Under the pieces are notes generated by a model, which searched no databases, had not been told where the DNA came from, and worked only from the letters and a program-made list of their open reading frames with translations. The position numbers and the translations under genes are program-made. Shown here in pieces: positions 12,664-22,506 of a stretch of DNA of 64,000 bases. The DNA lies in contig KN832558.1 in assembly GCA_000827205.1 (NCBI GenBank), positions 392,792 to 456,791 of the forward strand, written 5' to 3'. Each line of letters starts with the position of its first letter. Within the stretch, counting starts at the first letter, position 1. The DNA is from Plicaturopsis crispa FD-325 SS-3. Its lineage: Eukaryota; Basidiomycota; Agaricomycetes; Amylocorticiales; Amylocorticiaceae.

Positions 12664-12870
12664 TGTAAATTAGTGGTGGTGGTGGTGGTAGAGGGTTGGA
12701 TTAAGTTTCGTGGGGGAGATGGGTCAAGGAAAGACGGGGCGTAAAGATCGTATGTGGCTGAGGGAAAGGTAACAACTCAAGTACACAGTACTGAGCGGAA
12801 TGAGAAGTCGAATGCGAAAAGTCGTCGAAGTGAGCGCTGCTGGGGAATGCAGAGTGCATTTCGTCAAGAC

Positions 12871-12876
12871 TTTATA
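12871..12876 (-). promoter_or_regulatory. TATA-like box of repeat-protein gene 1
   Basis: TATAAA on the minus strand, 208 bp before the start codon. The same element at almost the same distance precedes paralog 2, inside a conserved promoter block, so both genes are probably co-regulated. Confidence 0.55.
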
Positions 12877-13240
12877 CTGCGTACATACCGAGAAAGCGGG
12901 ACGTTTCAGAGCGAGGCTCCGGGACGGGGTGTTTCGTCGGTGTTTTGTCGTGACGAGACTAGTGCAGCCGCAAGGGGCAGGGGTTTGAGAATATACACCG
13001 GAGAGCCCCGCGCACGCTGAATATCAAGACATTTTGCATGGTCGTGCAGTTAACTTCGAGGCGCAACCACCTAGGCCAAGCAAATGACTTTATTTGCTAC
13101 TACCTTAGATATGCTGTTCAGAGAGCGTGTCAGCGACAGTAAAGGTGGACTGTATTCCTGCTCACCTAAGGATGGGTATTCAGTGTTTGCATTCTAGAAC
13201 TCCAGGACCAGGACCGGGACACCGAGAACATCGGCGCCGG

Positions 13241-13861
13241 TATACATGGCATGCTGTGCAGGACAGCCAAGAGCCGCCGAAACCGACGACAACGCGTGCC
13301 TCACGAGCACGGGCAAAGCTATTCTGAAACGGCCACATATAGACTCAGCACAGCACTGAACATACACAGGCAGCCCAAGTCGGAGAAATCGACGCCTGGG
13401 AGTTGCCTGGGAGCTCCGAGCAATATATATACACCAGCCCCTGCACGATCACCGGTCACCCCATCCTCCACGCGGGTAGGCAGCTCTAGCCAGCTCGACA
13501 TACTCCGGGTAGCTACAGCTGTACGCGAGGGAGCACGCAAGACGAAGAGGATTCAGACGAAAGAACTTCAAAAATAAAAAGAGTGCGGGCCGGCGCCGCG
13601 TCGGGATGCTGTGCAGTAACGTCGCTGTGGGGCGCGACAGGGCGGGACGCAGCGCCGTCGTGAGCTCGAGGTACCATGGAATTCGGGCTGCTTTCCATGG
13701 TCTTCAAGAGCTGTAGTGAGGTCGTCGGTGAAGGTGTAACTGGCGAGCGACATCAAATGCGCAATGTTACGTCGATGAGGTAGATTTAAATTTGTGGTGG
13801 TCCGAGACTCGAGAGACTCGGCAGTCTCACCTACAGGCTCTTACCACACAAGTCTTACGAA
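13241..13861 (-). pseudogene. Diverged counterpart of the 16.47-16.87 kb ORF
   Basis: On the minus strand this stretch shows partial similarity to the membrane-protein ORF at 16468-16872: both begin with ATGATGTC (13756 here), both contain a CCCTGTCG-GCCCCACA stretch, and both have a segment reading GCLCM-(L/F)-x-AV. Here no single frame joins these parts, so if the 16.5-kb ORF is a gene, this copy is degenerate. Confidence 0.3.
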
Positions 13862-13997
13862 TGTACACGCCCAACGTTTCAAAACGAACAAGTGCATTAC
13901 GAGTCAAGTACGGACGGAGTTGTTAAATAATCGCACACCACAATGTAAGTAAAGTAAGCCCAATGTCCCTAAAACCCATGCGTGAATATAAAGAAAC

Positions 13998-15951
13998 CTA
14001 GTTCAGCTCGTTGAGCTCGAGCTCACGGCTGAACAAACCCTCGATGGCCTGGATGCCCTGGGTGAGTGCGGCGTTCGCAGCTCCACCGGCAACCCCGCTG
14101 GCAACCTGTCCACCGAGCCCACTGCCGAGCTTGCCTAGGGACAAGGCGCGCTCTTCGATCTCCTCACGGCTGAAGAGGCCCTCGACGAATTGAATGCCCT
14201 GGGTGAGCGCAGCGTTGGCGGCGCCTCCAGCGACGGCACTAGCGATGTCGCTGCCAATGCCGCTGCCGGAAGACTTGCCAGTGGATTTGCCAGCCGACGA
14301 TTTCGCCGCAGCCGCACGCTCCTCGAGCTCCCGGCTGAAGAGCCCCTCGATGAGCTGGATGCCCTGCGTAAGCGCAGCGTTTGCGGCTCCGCCTGCAACA
14401 CCGCTGGCGACCTGTCCACCGAGACCACCGGCGAGTTTGCCGAGGGACAGAGCGCGCTCCTCGATCTCCTCACGGCTGAAGAGGCTCTCGATATACTGGA
14501 TGCCCTGAGTCACGGCGGCGTTGGCAGCGCCTCCAGCAGCAGCGCTGGCGATGTCACCACCGATGCCGCTGCCAGTCGACTTGCCAGTGGACTTGCCTGC
14601 CGAAGACGACGACTTGCCGGCGGCGGCGGCGCGCTCCTCGAGCTCGCGGCTGAAAAGACCCTCGACGAACTGGATGCCCTGAGTAAGAGCTGCGTTGGCG
14701 GCGCCTCCAGCGACGGCGCTGGCGATGTCGCTGCCAATGCCACTGCCGGTCGACTTGCCGGTCGACTTGCCCGCCGACGAAGACTTGCCAGCAGCCGCTG
14801 CGCGCTCCTGGAGTTCGAGCTCACGGCTGAAGAGACCCTCGAGGGCCTGGATACCCTGAGTGATTGCCGCGTTCGCAGCTCCGCCCGCAACACCGCTAGC
14901 GACCTGTCCACCGAGTCCGCCCGCAAGCTTGCCGAGGGACAAAGCGCGCTCCTCGATCTCCTCACGGCTGAAAAGACCCTCGACGAACTGGATGCCCTGG
15001 GTGAGCGCCGCGTTGGCCGCGCCGCCGGCGACGGCACTGGCGATGTCGCTGCCAATGCCACTGCCAGCAGATTTGCCAGTGGACTTGCCCGCCGATGACT
15101 TCGCCGCAGCCGCGCGCTCCTGGAGCTCGAGCTCACGGCTGAAAAGGCTCTCGATGTACTGGATGCCCTGAGTCACCGCAGCGTTGGCGGCTCCACCGGC
15201 GGCAGCACTGGCGATGTCGCCACCGATGCCGCTGCCAGTAGATTTGCCGGTCGACTTGCCCGCCGACGACGAGGTCTTGCCTGCGGAGGACGACTTGCCG
15301 GCGGCTGCCGCTGCGCGCTGCTGGAGTTCAAGCTCACGGCTGAAGAGCCCCTCGAGGGCCTGGATACCCTGGGTGAGCGCAGCGTTTGCGGCTCCGCCGG
15401 CAACACCGCTGGCGACCTGTCCACCGAGCCCACTGCCGAGCTTGCCGAGGGACAAGGCGCGCTCCTCGATCTCCTCACGGCTGAAGAGGCCTTCGACGAA
15501 CTGGATGCCCTGAGTGAGAGCCGCGTTGGCCGCGCCACCGGCGACGGCACTGGCGATGTCGCTGCCAATGCCACTGCCGGCAGATTTGCCAGTGGACTTG
15601 CCCGCCGACGAGGACTTGCCGGCGGCCGCTGCGCGCTCCTGGAGCTCGAGCTCGCGGCTGAAGAGACCCTCGACGAATTGAATGCCCTGAGTAAGAGCTG
15701 CGTTGGCGGCACCGCCGGCGACGGCGCTCGCGATGTCGCTGCCGATACCACTGCCGGCCGATTTGCCAGTAGATTTGCCCGCGCTGGAGCTCTTTCCGGC
15801 GGATGAGGCGCGCGCTTCAAGACTAGAAGATGATATGTTAGTGCGACGCCGATAAGGCTGTAGGGGACGCGACTTACGGAGCGGCGAGAGTGGGGGCGAT
15901 TGCGCTGAGAGCGACGGCCGCGACGAGGATGGTGTTCGAAGTGTGGACCAT
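13998..15951 (-). CDS. Secreted glycine-zipper repeat protein, 11 repeats (632 aa)
   Basis: Paralog of the gene at 11093-12663 with identical gene structure: exon 1 (15951-15878) for a signal peptide beginning MVHTSNTILV, a 55-nt intron, and exon 2 (15822-13998); total 633 codons including the stop. The 11 units show a higher-order order: Ser/Lys-linker units (GKSSSAGKSTGKSTGSG) alternate with linker-poor units (LSLGKLGSGLGGQVASGVAGG), the latter at positions 3, 6, 9 and 11. Every unit holds the Gly/Ala small-residue helix (AGGAANAALTQGIQ) and a helix ending LFSRE. Unit ends are QERA, QQRA or EERA; the dibasic RR seen in paralog 1 is absent. Both proteins end in LELNELN. It is presumably secreted; role unknown. 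Confidence 0.85.
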
Positions 15952-16156
15952 TTTGATTATTGATAGAAGGTCGGATTAGGTTTCGTGGGGGAGATGAGAT
16001 GGGTTAAGGAAAGACGGGACGTAAGGATCGTGTGTAGGTGTGGCTGTGAGAAAAGTAACAACTCAAGTACACAGTACCGAGCGGAATGAGAAGTCGAATG
16101 CGAAGAGTCGTTAAGGTGAGCGCTGCTGGGGAATATTGAGTGCATTTCGTCGAGAC

Positions 16157-16162
16157 TTTATA
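16157..16162 (-). promoter_or_regulatory. TATA-like box of repeat-protein gene 2
   Basis: TATAAA on the minus strand, 206 bp upstream of the start at 15951, within the promoter block shared with paralog 1 (GACTTTATACTGCG on the plus strand). Confidence 0.55.
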
Positions 16163-16467
16163 CTGCGCGCAGAGGGGGCCAAGCGTTTCAGAGCGCGCAT
16201 CCAGGATGAGACTAGTTCAGCCGCAAGGGGTAATCACCATAGGGCTTGAGGGTATACAGCCTCGCGCACGCTGGATATCAGGAAATTTTTTTCTTGGGCG
16301 CTGCGCCAAGCATTCGACTTTCCAGAAACCAGACGCCACCACCTGGGCGAAGCAGATGACTCTCTCGCTATGTACTAGCTCAGATATGCTGCTCAGCGAG
16401 CGTGTTAGCGAGAGCGAACGTCGACAAAATTCATATTCCTGCTCACCTGAGGACGGTATCTGCTAAG

Positions 16468-16872
16468 TTATCCAGGTACCAGGACCGAGACGATCGACAG
16501 TACACCGCATCGATCGGGCCCGCGGCCGGTAGACTTGGGAGGCTGTGCTATGCAATCGAGCTCAGCCGACGCTAGTGCAAAAATCGCCAAGCTCGACAAC
16601 GCGACGCGTGCCTCCTCGCGAGCACAGAGGTCCGGACTCTGCGCCAAGCAGGGACACTGTGAAACGATCATACAGAACACAGCACCGAGCATGCAGAGGC
16701 AGCCTAAGGAGAAAGCAACACCTAGGAGCAGCATGTGGGGCTCGACAGGGTCGGGCGCGCAAGGGATGCCATTGGGCTGCCAGGGGACAGGGTTGTCTAT
16801 GAGGTCGTTTGCTGGAGGAGGTGGCGACGGGTTTGGTGGAACGCAGCAGCGTGCGATCTGGTAGGACATCAT
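16468..16872 (-). CDS. Possible small membrane protein, unknown
   Basis: A 134-codon frame begins MMSYQIARCCVPPNPSPPPP and contains a strongly hydrophobic segment (LLLGVAFSLGCLCMLGAVFC, about residues 48-67) followed by a Cys-rich stretch (CPCLAQSPDLC) and a second weak hydrophobic stretch. It lies 95 bp from the divergently transcribed tRNA gene and just beyond the segmental duplication. A splice acceptor-like TTAG lies inside the hydrophobic coding part, so the true structure may differ. No family recognised. Confidence 0.35.
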   Translation of the reverse strand: MMSYQIARCCVPPNPSPPPPANDLIDNPVPWQPNGIPCAPDPVEPHMLLLGVAFSLGCLCMLGAVFCMIVSQCPCLAQSPDLCAREEARVALSSLAIFALASAELDCIAQPPKSTGRGPDRCGVLSIVSVLVPG

Positions 16873-16967
16873 GATGTCGTGGTGGGCTCTGACAAGAGAG
16901 AGCCCGAGTCAGGGCAGTCAAAATACTCTGTGTCTTTCACAGCACACCAAAACCATGTCTACGTAAT

Positions 16968-17050
16968 GCCACCTTGGCGTAGTGGTAGCGCGTCGCTCTT
17001 GTACTTTGCGTGCTAAGCGAAGGTCATTCGTTCGATCCGGGTAGGTGGCA
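16968..17050 (+). tRNA. tRNA-Thr (anticodon TGT) with 11-nt intron
   Basis: The acceptor stem GCCACCT pairs with AGGTGGC at the 3' end, with discriminator A at 17050. The anticodon stem TCGCT/AGCGA encloses loop C-T-TGT-A-[intron]-A, giving anticodon TGT at 17000-17002 (threonine, ACA codons). The intron is 17004-17014, at the canonical position one base after the anticodon. A-box (TGGCGTAGTGG) and B-box (GTTCGATCC) sequences are present, and the T stem uses two wobble pairs. A T-run follows at once. Confidence 0.93.
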
Positions 17051-17052
17051 TC

Positions 17053-17057
17053 TTTTT
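17053..17057 (+). terminator. RNA polymerase III T-run terminator
   Basis: TTTTT begins two bases after the tRNA 3' end, with another T-run a few bases on. Confidence 0.8.
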
Positions 17058-17473
17058 GCTCTTTTGCCCTCTGCGACAACTCTGCGAGCTATACACAACC
17101 AAGGAAAACAGCGGCATGGTAACAGGAGCCCGCGAGACCCGCCAGGGACGTTCCATTTGAGCATGCGAACTACGCATATGTTTGGGAGTGCAAGCTCTGC
17201 GTGGATGTATCTCTTGTGTCGCGCGGCGTCCTCAATTAAGGCTCCCGCCCAGGCGGAAGAGCCCTGACCTTTGCGACCTCATCGCGTCGGGACGACAAAC
17301 AGAAAACCACATTGATTCACTTCGGGCGTAGCAGAACGAGAAACAAGTACACGCGTACAGGCAGTAACACGAACATCTGGTCTTCGACTCCATGTCAATC
17401 GTTAGCGCTCAACATCTAGCGCAATAAATCAGCGAAGGACCAACAAAAGTGAGTTGGGACGGCACCTAGGCGC

Positions 17474-17869
17474 TTAACCTTTGAGGGTGTAATGCCCGTC
17501 CACCGTTTTGTCGCCCTGCAGAGCGCCCGGGGGGCTACCGCGCCCTTCCCAGTGCACGGGCACGTTACCCTCGTCATACGGCGTCAGCGTTAAGTACACC
17601 GTGCCGTGGGCGCTACCAGTGAACAACGCGAACGTCCCAGGCGAGTACGGCCCGCGGATTGGCCGCCCAACGATGGTAGACTGTTCGTGCGAGCCCGCCA
17701 CGGACTCTCTGGCGCTGCCTTCGAGGTTCGCGATGGTCCAGAACAGCTTGCCGTTTTCGATGCGGATGTGGAGCTCTTGATCATTGCTGTTTTCTGCACG
17801 GACGGGAGGGAGTGTGAGTTTGCGATACTCATGTTGGGGGATGTATGGAGGACACTTACGTGCTGACAT
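17474..17869 (-). CDS. Small beta-rich protein family, member 1 (109 aa)
   Basis: Exon 1 is only 10 nt (17869-17860, Met-Ser-Ala plus one base), then a phase-1 intron and exon 2 (17793-17474). The product begins MSAQNSNDQELHIRIENGKL and shows alternating hydrophobic residues typical of beta strands. Conserved family positions are LFWTI, STIVGRPIRGPYSPGTFALF, and VHWEGRGSPPGALQG near the end. There is no signal peptide or membrane segment, so it is probably cytosolic. Two intact paralogs with the same micro-exon sit at 36226 and 38587 on the other strand, and a longer relative at 33979. I do not recognise a named family. Confidence 0.8.
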   Translation of the reverse strand: MSARKCPPYIPQHEYRKLTLPPVRAENSNDQELHIRIENGKLFWTIANLEGSARESVAGSHEQSTIVGRPIRGPYSPGTFALFTGSAHGTVYLTLTPYDEGNVPVHWEGRGSPPGALQGDKTVDGHYTLKG

Positions 17870-18020
17870 GGTGTAGGATGGTAGACTTGGAGTTGCAAGA
17901 TAACGCGTTTTTTCCTGCTGAAGGGAATCAAAGAGAAAACGATGAGGAGAGAAGGACGGAGGGCGTACGATTCTCTGAAGTGTAGGCGGAACCTGGGGTT
18001 CTTTGGGCTTTGGATCTACC

Positions 18021-18028
18021 CTTTTATA
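18021..18028 (-). promoter_or_regulatory. TATA box of small beta-rich member 1, conserved block
   Basis: TATAAAAG on the minus strand is followed by GGTAGATCCAAAGCCC, then GCCTACACT and GTACGCCCT. Nearly the same string of elements precedes the paralog at 38587 and, more diverged, that at 36226. Confidence 0.75.
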
Positions 18029-19660
18029 CCGCAGAGAAATTCGATTTACCGGGGGGCGTAGTTCGTTTCGATTGAGACCCGAGAAGACGAGCCCATAATG
18101 GTCGTGAACAGGTCCCGGCGAGAAAGGTCAAGTATATACGACACAGGATCATCGCGACGGTCCTGGGCAGTAAAACGCTTGAAGCGTCCAGGGCCCTCGG
18201 GTGGTACGTGGGGACCAGCGCTAGCGACTAACCACAAATGCTCGACATTCAATGCACTGACCAGCACACGAGGGTACTCAATTGTGGTTACCCGATGTGC
18301 TGCGAGGCGTACGGCAAAGAAAGCGCTCCGAGTTGACGTACGCGCGTGTCTGCAGCTGGGCGGCTCGACATTCAGGGCTGAATCATCGACCGAGCAGGCA
18401 GCCGGCACACTGCATCGAGCGACGAGGGATGAACGATACAATATCGATGTCGTGAATGGTACTCGCTGGACTCACCTCAACCACATTGACTTGCCGCGAG
18501 TTGATACACTCGCCCTAGGGCCTAGGCGCAAGCAGGTATACTAACTAAGTCGGAGGCGTCCTTTTGCTAGACTACGCCCTGAACGTTTACGCCCGAGGTA
18601 CAGCGCGTCTGTGCTGGAGGAGACGGCGTAGAGTTTGCATAGCACAGCAAGATAGAATCGGTGCGTTAAGAGTCCAAGCCTCGTGGAGGTGCAGGCGGTT
18701 TGCAATATACAAAGGCTGACTGACCTGAGCCATTGCAGTGACAATGGCAGGACATGCATTAGTCCATGGTGCAGACAGCCTGTAGAGAAACGAGGAGAGA
18801 GGGAAGGGATCCGTGTTACCCGACTGGAAGATGCGATGAACATGCGACTCCATCTGAAGAGTCTCCAATGAGACGCCCATCGTGCAAAAGTTGCGGGGAA
18901 GCTAAGGAACTCTGCTCGAAGAGAATAACTTGAGCAATAGACTGTCGCCGTACAGGTCTAGGAGAGGTGTACTCCCGAGTCATTACGGACGGACGAGAGT
19001 CGAGACAGCATTAGGCAAAGTGAAGGCGCGGATGATGACGGATCCGAGCGAACAACCAGGCTCGGTCATACGATCATGTACGATTGATTTAGAGTGACAT
19101 TTTGAGAACGTGCAGACTGCACAGCGCGCTATGCGAGTAGTCCGCAGGAAACAAGGATGAGTCGCTTTCAGTTCAAGTTGCAATTGCTTTCAAACGTTTA
19201 AATTAGCCGAGGCGATGTTTGGCTTTGGGCGTCGACACCAAACAACGCCTACGAACTTACCTCCTCGGACTATGCATAAATCAAAACTTCCTACCATGCA
19301 TATACCACACAGCGTCTCCATTTGCTACCCGTTTCCTCTCAGCGTGTCTCAACAAGCTGCCTCTGTAGCTTCGACCTCGGGTGCCAGTCTTGCCTAAGTC
19401 TGACAATGTACAGCGCTCACCAGGTACAAATACAGCTACACCAACATATTTGTGGCTTGAGGACGCCTGCAAAAAGCGAACAGAAAGATCAATTGAATTC
19501 AGCGTATCGAATGCAGGCCAGACATGACAAGAGCTCGACGGCACACCTGCGAAGCAAACGGCACCGCTCAGATCTGCTAGAAGCACCCTCGAGCCAAACC
19601 CCTCAGGCCTCTCCACCCCCCACCCCTGGCCGCCGCCGCAATAGGCCGTCTCCAGGCTCA
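18029..19660. other. Duplicated upstream segment, no confident gene
   Basis: On the minus strand this region matches, in patches, the DNA upstream of the paralogs at 36.2 and 38.6 kb: for example CCCAGGACCGTCGCGATG occurs here (about 18150, minus) and at about 38215 (+), and the block with GCAACTTNTGCACNATGG and CGCATGTTCATCG occurs near 18850 (minus) and 37390 (+). The shared part may be a decayed neighbouring gene; I cannot find an intact frame. Confidence 0.5.
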
Positions 19661-19664
19661 CCTG

Positions 19665-19850
19665 CTACGAGGCGTAAAGGTGCCGTTCCCTCAAAGGCGG
19701 GCCGATCGAGAAGTTCCCCCGCGCCCGCGACGCTCACTTTCCCGCTCATGCACGTCCACTCCAGCAGCCCGCGCCCGGAAGTTGAACTGGTCGAGCCCGG
19801 CGTAGCAGTCGGTGCTCTGCGGGTCCCTTGTCAAAGACATGCTCGAAGGC
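19665..19850 (-). pseudogene. Broken relative of the 34-kb small beta-rich gene
   Basis: The minus strand matches the last exon of the gene at 33979-34559: CCTCCAGCCTTCGAG, then DPQSTDCYAGLDQFNFRARA against DPQNADY...GLDQFNFQIRA, then CGGGAACTTCTCGATCGGCCCGCC-like sequence (shared in part). Relative to the intact gene it has lost a block between the DPQ and GLDQ parts and the frame is no longer continuous; similarity fades after the ACGGCAC(C/G)TTTA stretch. It is a host-gene remnant, not an active copy. Confidence 0.6.
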
Positions 19851-21741
19851 TGGAGGGGAGTCAGCATATGGGCGGGTGGCAAAAGGAAGATACATACCAG
19901 TGCAGGGCACAGACTCGAGGAAGCCTAAGGCCCACTTTTGCACATCCAGGCTACCGCGCTATGATCGATTGTACGCGCGGGACATGATCGTAGGTAGACC
20001 CCGATGCGAAGGAGGCGGCGGGTCGTCCTCTGGGGAAGTCGGGATTGTAGCATGACAAGCCTATGCCGCAAAGGTCAGTGAGTCGAAACTTCCAGAGCCT
20101 CAAAGGGTGATTTCTCAGCAGCCGGGCGGCTTGACTTCGAGTTGCAGACTTGGTACCACGCGCCCTTCGAGTCCAAGACAAAACTCCTCGGCAGCCTGAG
20201 CACGGAGTACGGAGTCCAGAATGCGCACGTCCACGGCAACTTCGAGGCGCCTGCATTCATATTAATATTGGAATTTGGAGACGGCTGGACCGTGACGCTG
20301 GAGTGAGAAGGAGGTGAAAGGTGCGTGCCCGCGTGCCCGAAGTCACTCGCCACGGCGTGGCAAAGTTGCGAGGGTGCTGCTCAGAGCGCTAAGTAGAGTA
20401 GACGTGACGGGTGGAATTCGAGATTCGCCGCTCCGCTCCTCCTCCAGACTCCAGACTAAATGCGTCGGCGCAGGAAAGGAGGCCCACAGCGGATGGGCGG
20501 TCGTTGTGGGCACTCGGCAAGAGGCCAGTCTGAGATACAGTGCTAGTACGCCAGCACGGCGGAGGCGGCGTGGCCTTTCTGGAACAGCAGCGCGCGGCTT
20601 GTATCAGTACTAGTGTCATGCTACTGGTGAAATGAACTTGATGCCAGTGAAAGGGGCTTACTGCCAGTACTGAGAAAGATGTCGTTGAGTGACTCAGACT
20701 CAGCGTTTGAGTGCCGTGCCCGTAATAACTTTGAGTACCTGCGTATATCCGACTCATTAGTAGCAGACTACTCATCTAATTCCTGATTCCTGAGCCCTCG
20801 TTGACTGAGGCGATTGTACATGTGGACACGAGCAATGCAGGTTCGGAACACGACACGATGCGATGCGATGCGATTTCGGGGACGGTTGGTTTTCTACATA
20901 CACACAGCTCCCTCTTCCCCTTCCCCTCCTCTCTCCTTGGCACAATCTTCCAGCCCAGCCAGAGTTTACGCGGCCCAGACGCGCGCGATGAGCTCGGTGA
21001 GACCTGTCGCAGAGCATATATCAGCATACATGCACCAAAGGAGCAGACGAGAGCAGCGGGTATCACAGAACATATATAGGTATGGAAAGATGTTGGAAAA
21101 GCAGCTGAAAATAGTTGAGAGGGTAAGGAAAGATCAGTGCACATCGGAGGGATGACCGCCAAAGCCCTGAAAGTATGGAGCGCGCAACATACAGAATGCG
21201 AAGAGTATAGGCTCGAAGTTTATGGAGCGGCAGAGGTATAGAGTGCAAAATATTCGGCGCACGAGATATATAAGGCTCAAAACCTATAGAGCGCCAGGCA
21301 AGAGCAGGCCAGCGAAGGCAATGTCAAGCGGCCTGCAGGGGTTCAAGAAGCACCGTCACACGAGCCGCGACGAGAGCGGCGCGTCTACCGTCATCGACGA
21401 CGAGGGAGCTTCAACGACAGACGCATCTCACTGCGAAAAACGTTCATCCACGAGAACGTCTCACCGATGAGCAAATGTTACCCCGCGAGGAAGGATCGAT
21501 CGACAAGTGCTCAACGGCAAAAGCGTCTCGCCTCGAGAAGGCATCCCCACGATGAGGCATGCCCGCGAGGACGTCTCCTCCCCTCGAAGATGGCTCTGCA
21601 CCGCGCGAGTGCATCGATTCGCGAGAATGTCCGCCGACAAATGCATATGGACGAACACCGTCGTCGAGCACGAGAACGCACACGCGACGAGGACACTCCG
21701 CCATCGCGAAAATCTGCGCACTACCACCCACAGCGCGCAAC
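19851..21741. other. Gene-poor stretch with degenerate short repeats
   Basis: No reliable gene seen. Around 21170-21290 there are four loosely spaced copies of TAT(G/A)GAG(C/T)G, and 21350-21730 is rich in CGACGAG/CGCGAG words in irregular spacing, perhaps an eroded minisatellite. Many open frames here have no family resemblance. Confidence 0.4.
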
Positions 21742-22359
21742 TTAACCCAAGCACATTCTTCGGATTGAAGTACGCTCTTCCAGCCCCAGTACGACGCAAG
21801 CCAGGCCAAAAAAAAGACCACAATCAAGGTATGAAGAAATACTCACCGACATCCTCAGTATTGACCTGGTACACGCCAACGAGAACGACAGCAGTCGTAG
21901 CGCGGAGGATCCACGGGCTCGCACGGCCCAGAACAGGGAACTTGCGCGGGTGCACATAGTCCACCAGCAGCGAATCAAACTACACCCCCTCCCTGTCATC
22001 AGCACACCATTCCCTCTCTTTTAGTCCGATCGAAAAACAAAAACACGCACCCCAAGATGACTATGCATCACCAACCCCACGCCCAACAACCCATCCAGCA
22101 CAGGCCACGCGGAGCCGCTGCCGACGAACGCCGCTGCGGTGAGGGGGACGAGTGCGGCTGAGAGGAGGCGCTCGAAGGCCCAGTGGTAGGAGCCGTGTGT
22201 CTTGGAGGGCGGGGGGAAGGTTGTGGGGTCGTTTACGGTGCCTTTGTAGATGGGCCCGCCGGGGACGTAGGCGGTGGTGGTGGTGCTCGCGTGGCGCAGG
22301 GCGAGGGCGCGGGGTGCGATGCGAGGACGGGCGAGGGTGAGGGCGCGGGCGAGCGACAT
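21742..22359 (-). CDS. SDH4: Succinate dehydrogenase membrane anchor subunit CybS (160 aa)
   Basis: Small membrane-anchor subunit of mitochondrial complex II, which helps bind heme b and ubiquinone in the inner membrane. Exons 22359-22051, 21979-21847 and 21782-21742 sum to 161 codons. The N-terminus is an Arg/Ala/Leu-rich mitochondrial targeting sequence (LARPRIAPRALALRHAST). The family signature follows: GSYHWAFERLLSAALVPLTA, then MHSHLG spliced to FDSLLVDYVHPRKFPVLG, then the last hydrophobic segment and VYQVNTEDVG. The histidines of the HSHLG motif region and the later DY are conserved family positions. The C-terminal exon (ERTSIRRMCLG) is short and looks less typical than the usual GLTE-type ending; its acceptor is the least certain point. 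A foldback element starts about 150 bp upstream. Confidence 0.92.
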
Positions 22360-22506
22360 GGTGGGCGACGAGGACGAGGAGGACGGTGAAGGGAAGGGAG
22401 GGATGGACCGGGAGCGCTGGAGGCGGCGAATCACATGGCCGGGGGACGCGTTTTCCCAGGGTTGCAATTGGCTCAGGGGTGGGTCCGCGGTTTCCGGGTG
22501 GCGAAC

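Larger units (their letters stand above)
10955..13240. repeat. Tandem segmental duplication, unit 1
   Basis: The segment runs from the 3' flank of the first repeat-protein gene through its promoter to about 13240. It matches 13862-16500. Shared landmarks outside the coding region include the 3' flank (AAGTGCATTACGAGTCAAGT at about 10983), the promoter (AACTCAAGTACACAGTAC at about 12774) and a distal block (CTCACCTAAGG and CCAGGACC near 13163-13210). Identity falls away with distance upstream. Confidence 0.8.
13862..16500. repeat. Tandem segmental duplication, unit 2
   Basis: Second unit of the duplication described at 10955-13240, in the same orientation. It contains the 11-repeat paralog, its promoter and upstream flank. 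The two units abut with about 600 bp of poorly matching DNA between them. Confidence 0.8.

Noticed and set aside
14190-15098. 302-codon open frame on the plus strand
   Set aside because: Antisense of the second repeat-protein gene, same explanation.
19851-20353. Minus-strand frames that could extend the broken small beta-rich gene upstream
   Set aside because: No segment here aligns convincingly with the first two exons of the 33979 gene.
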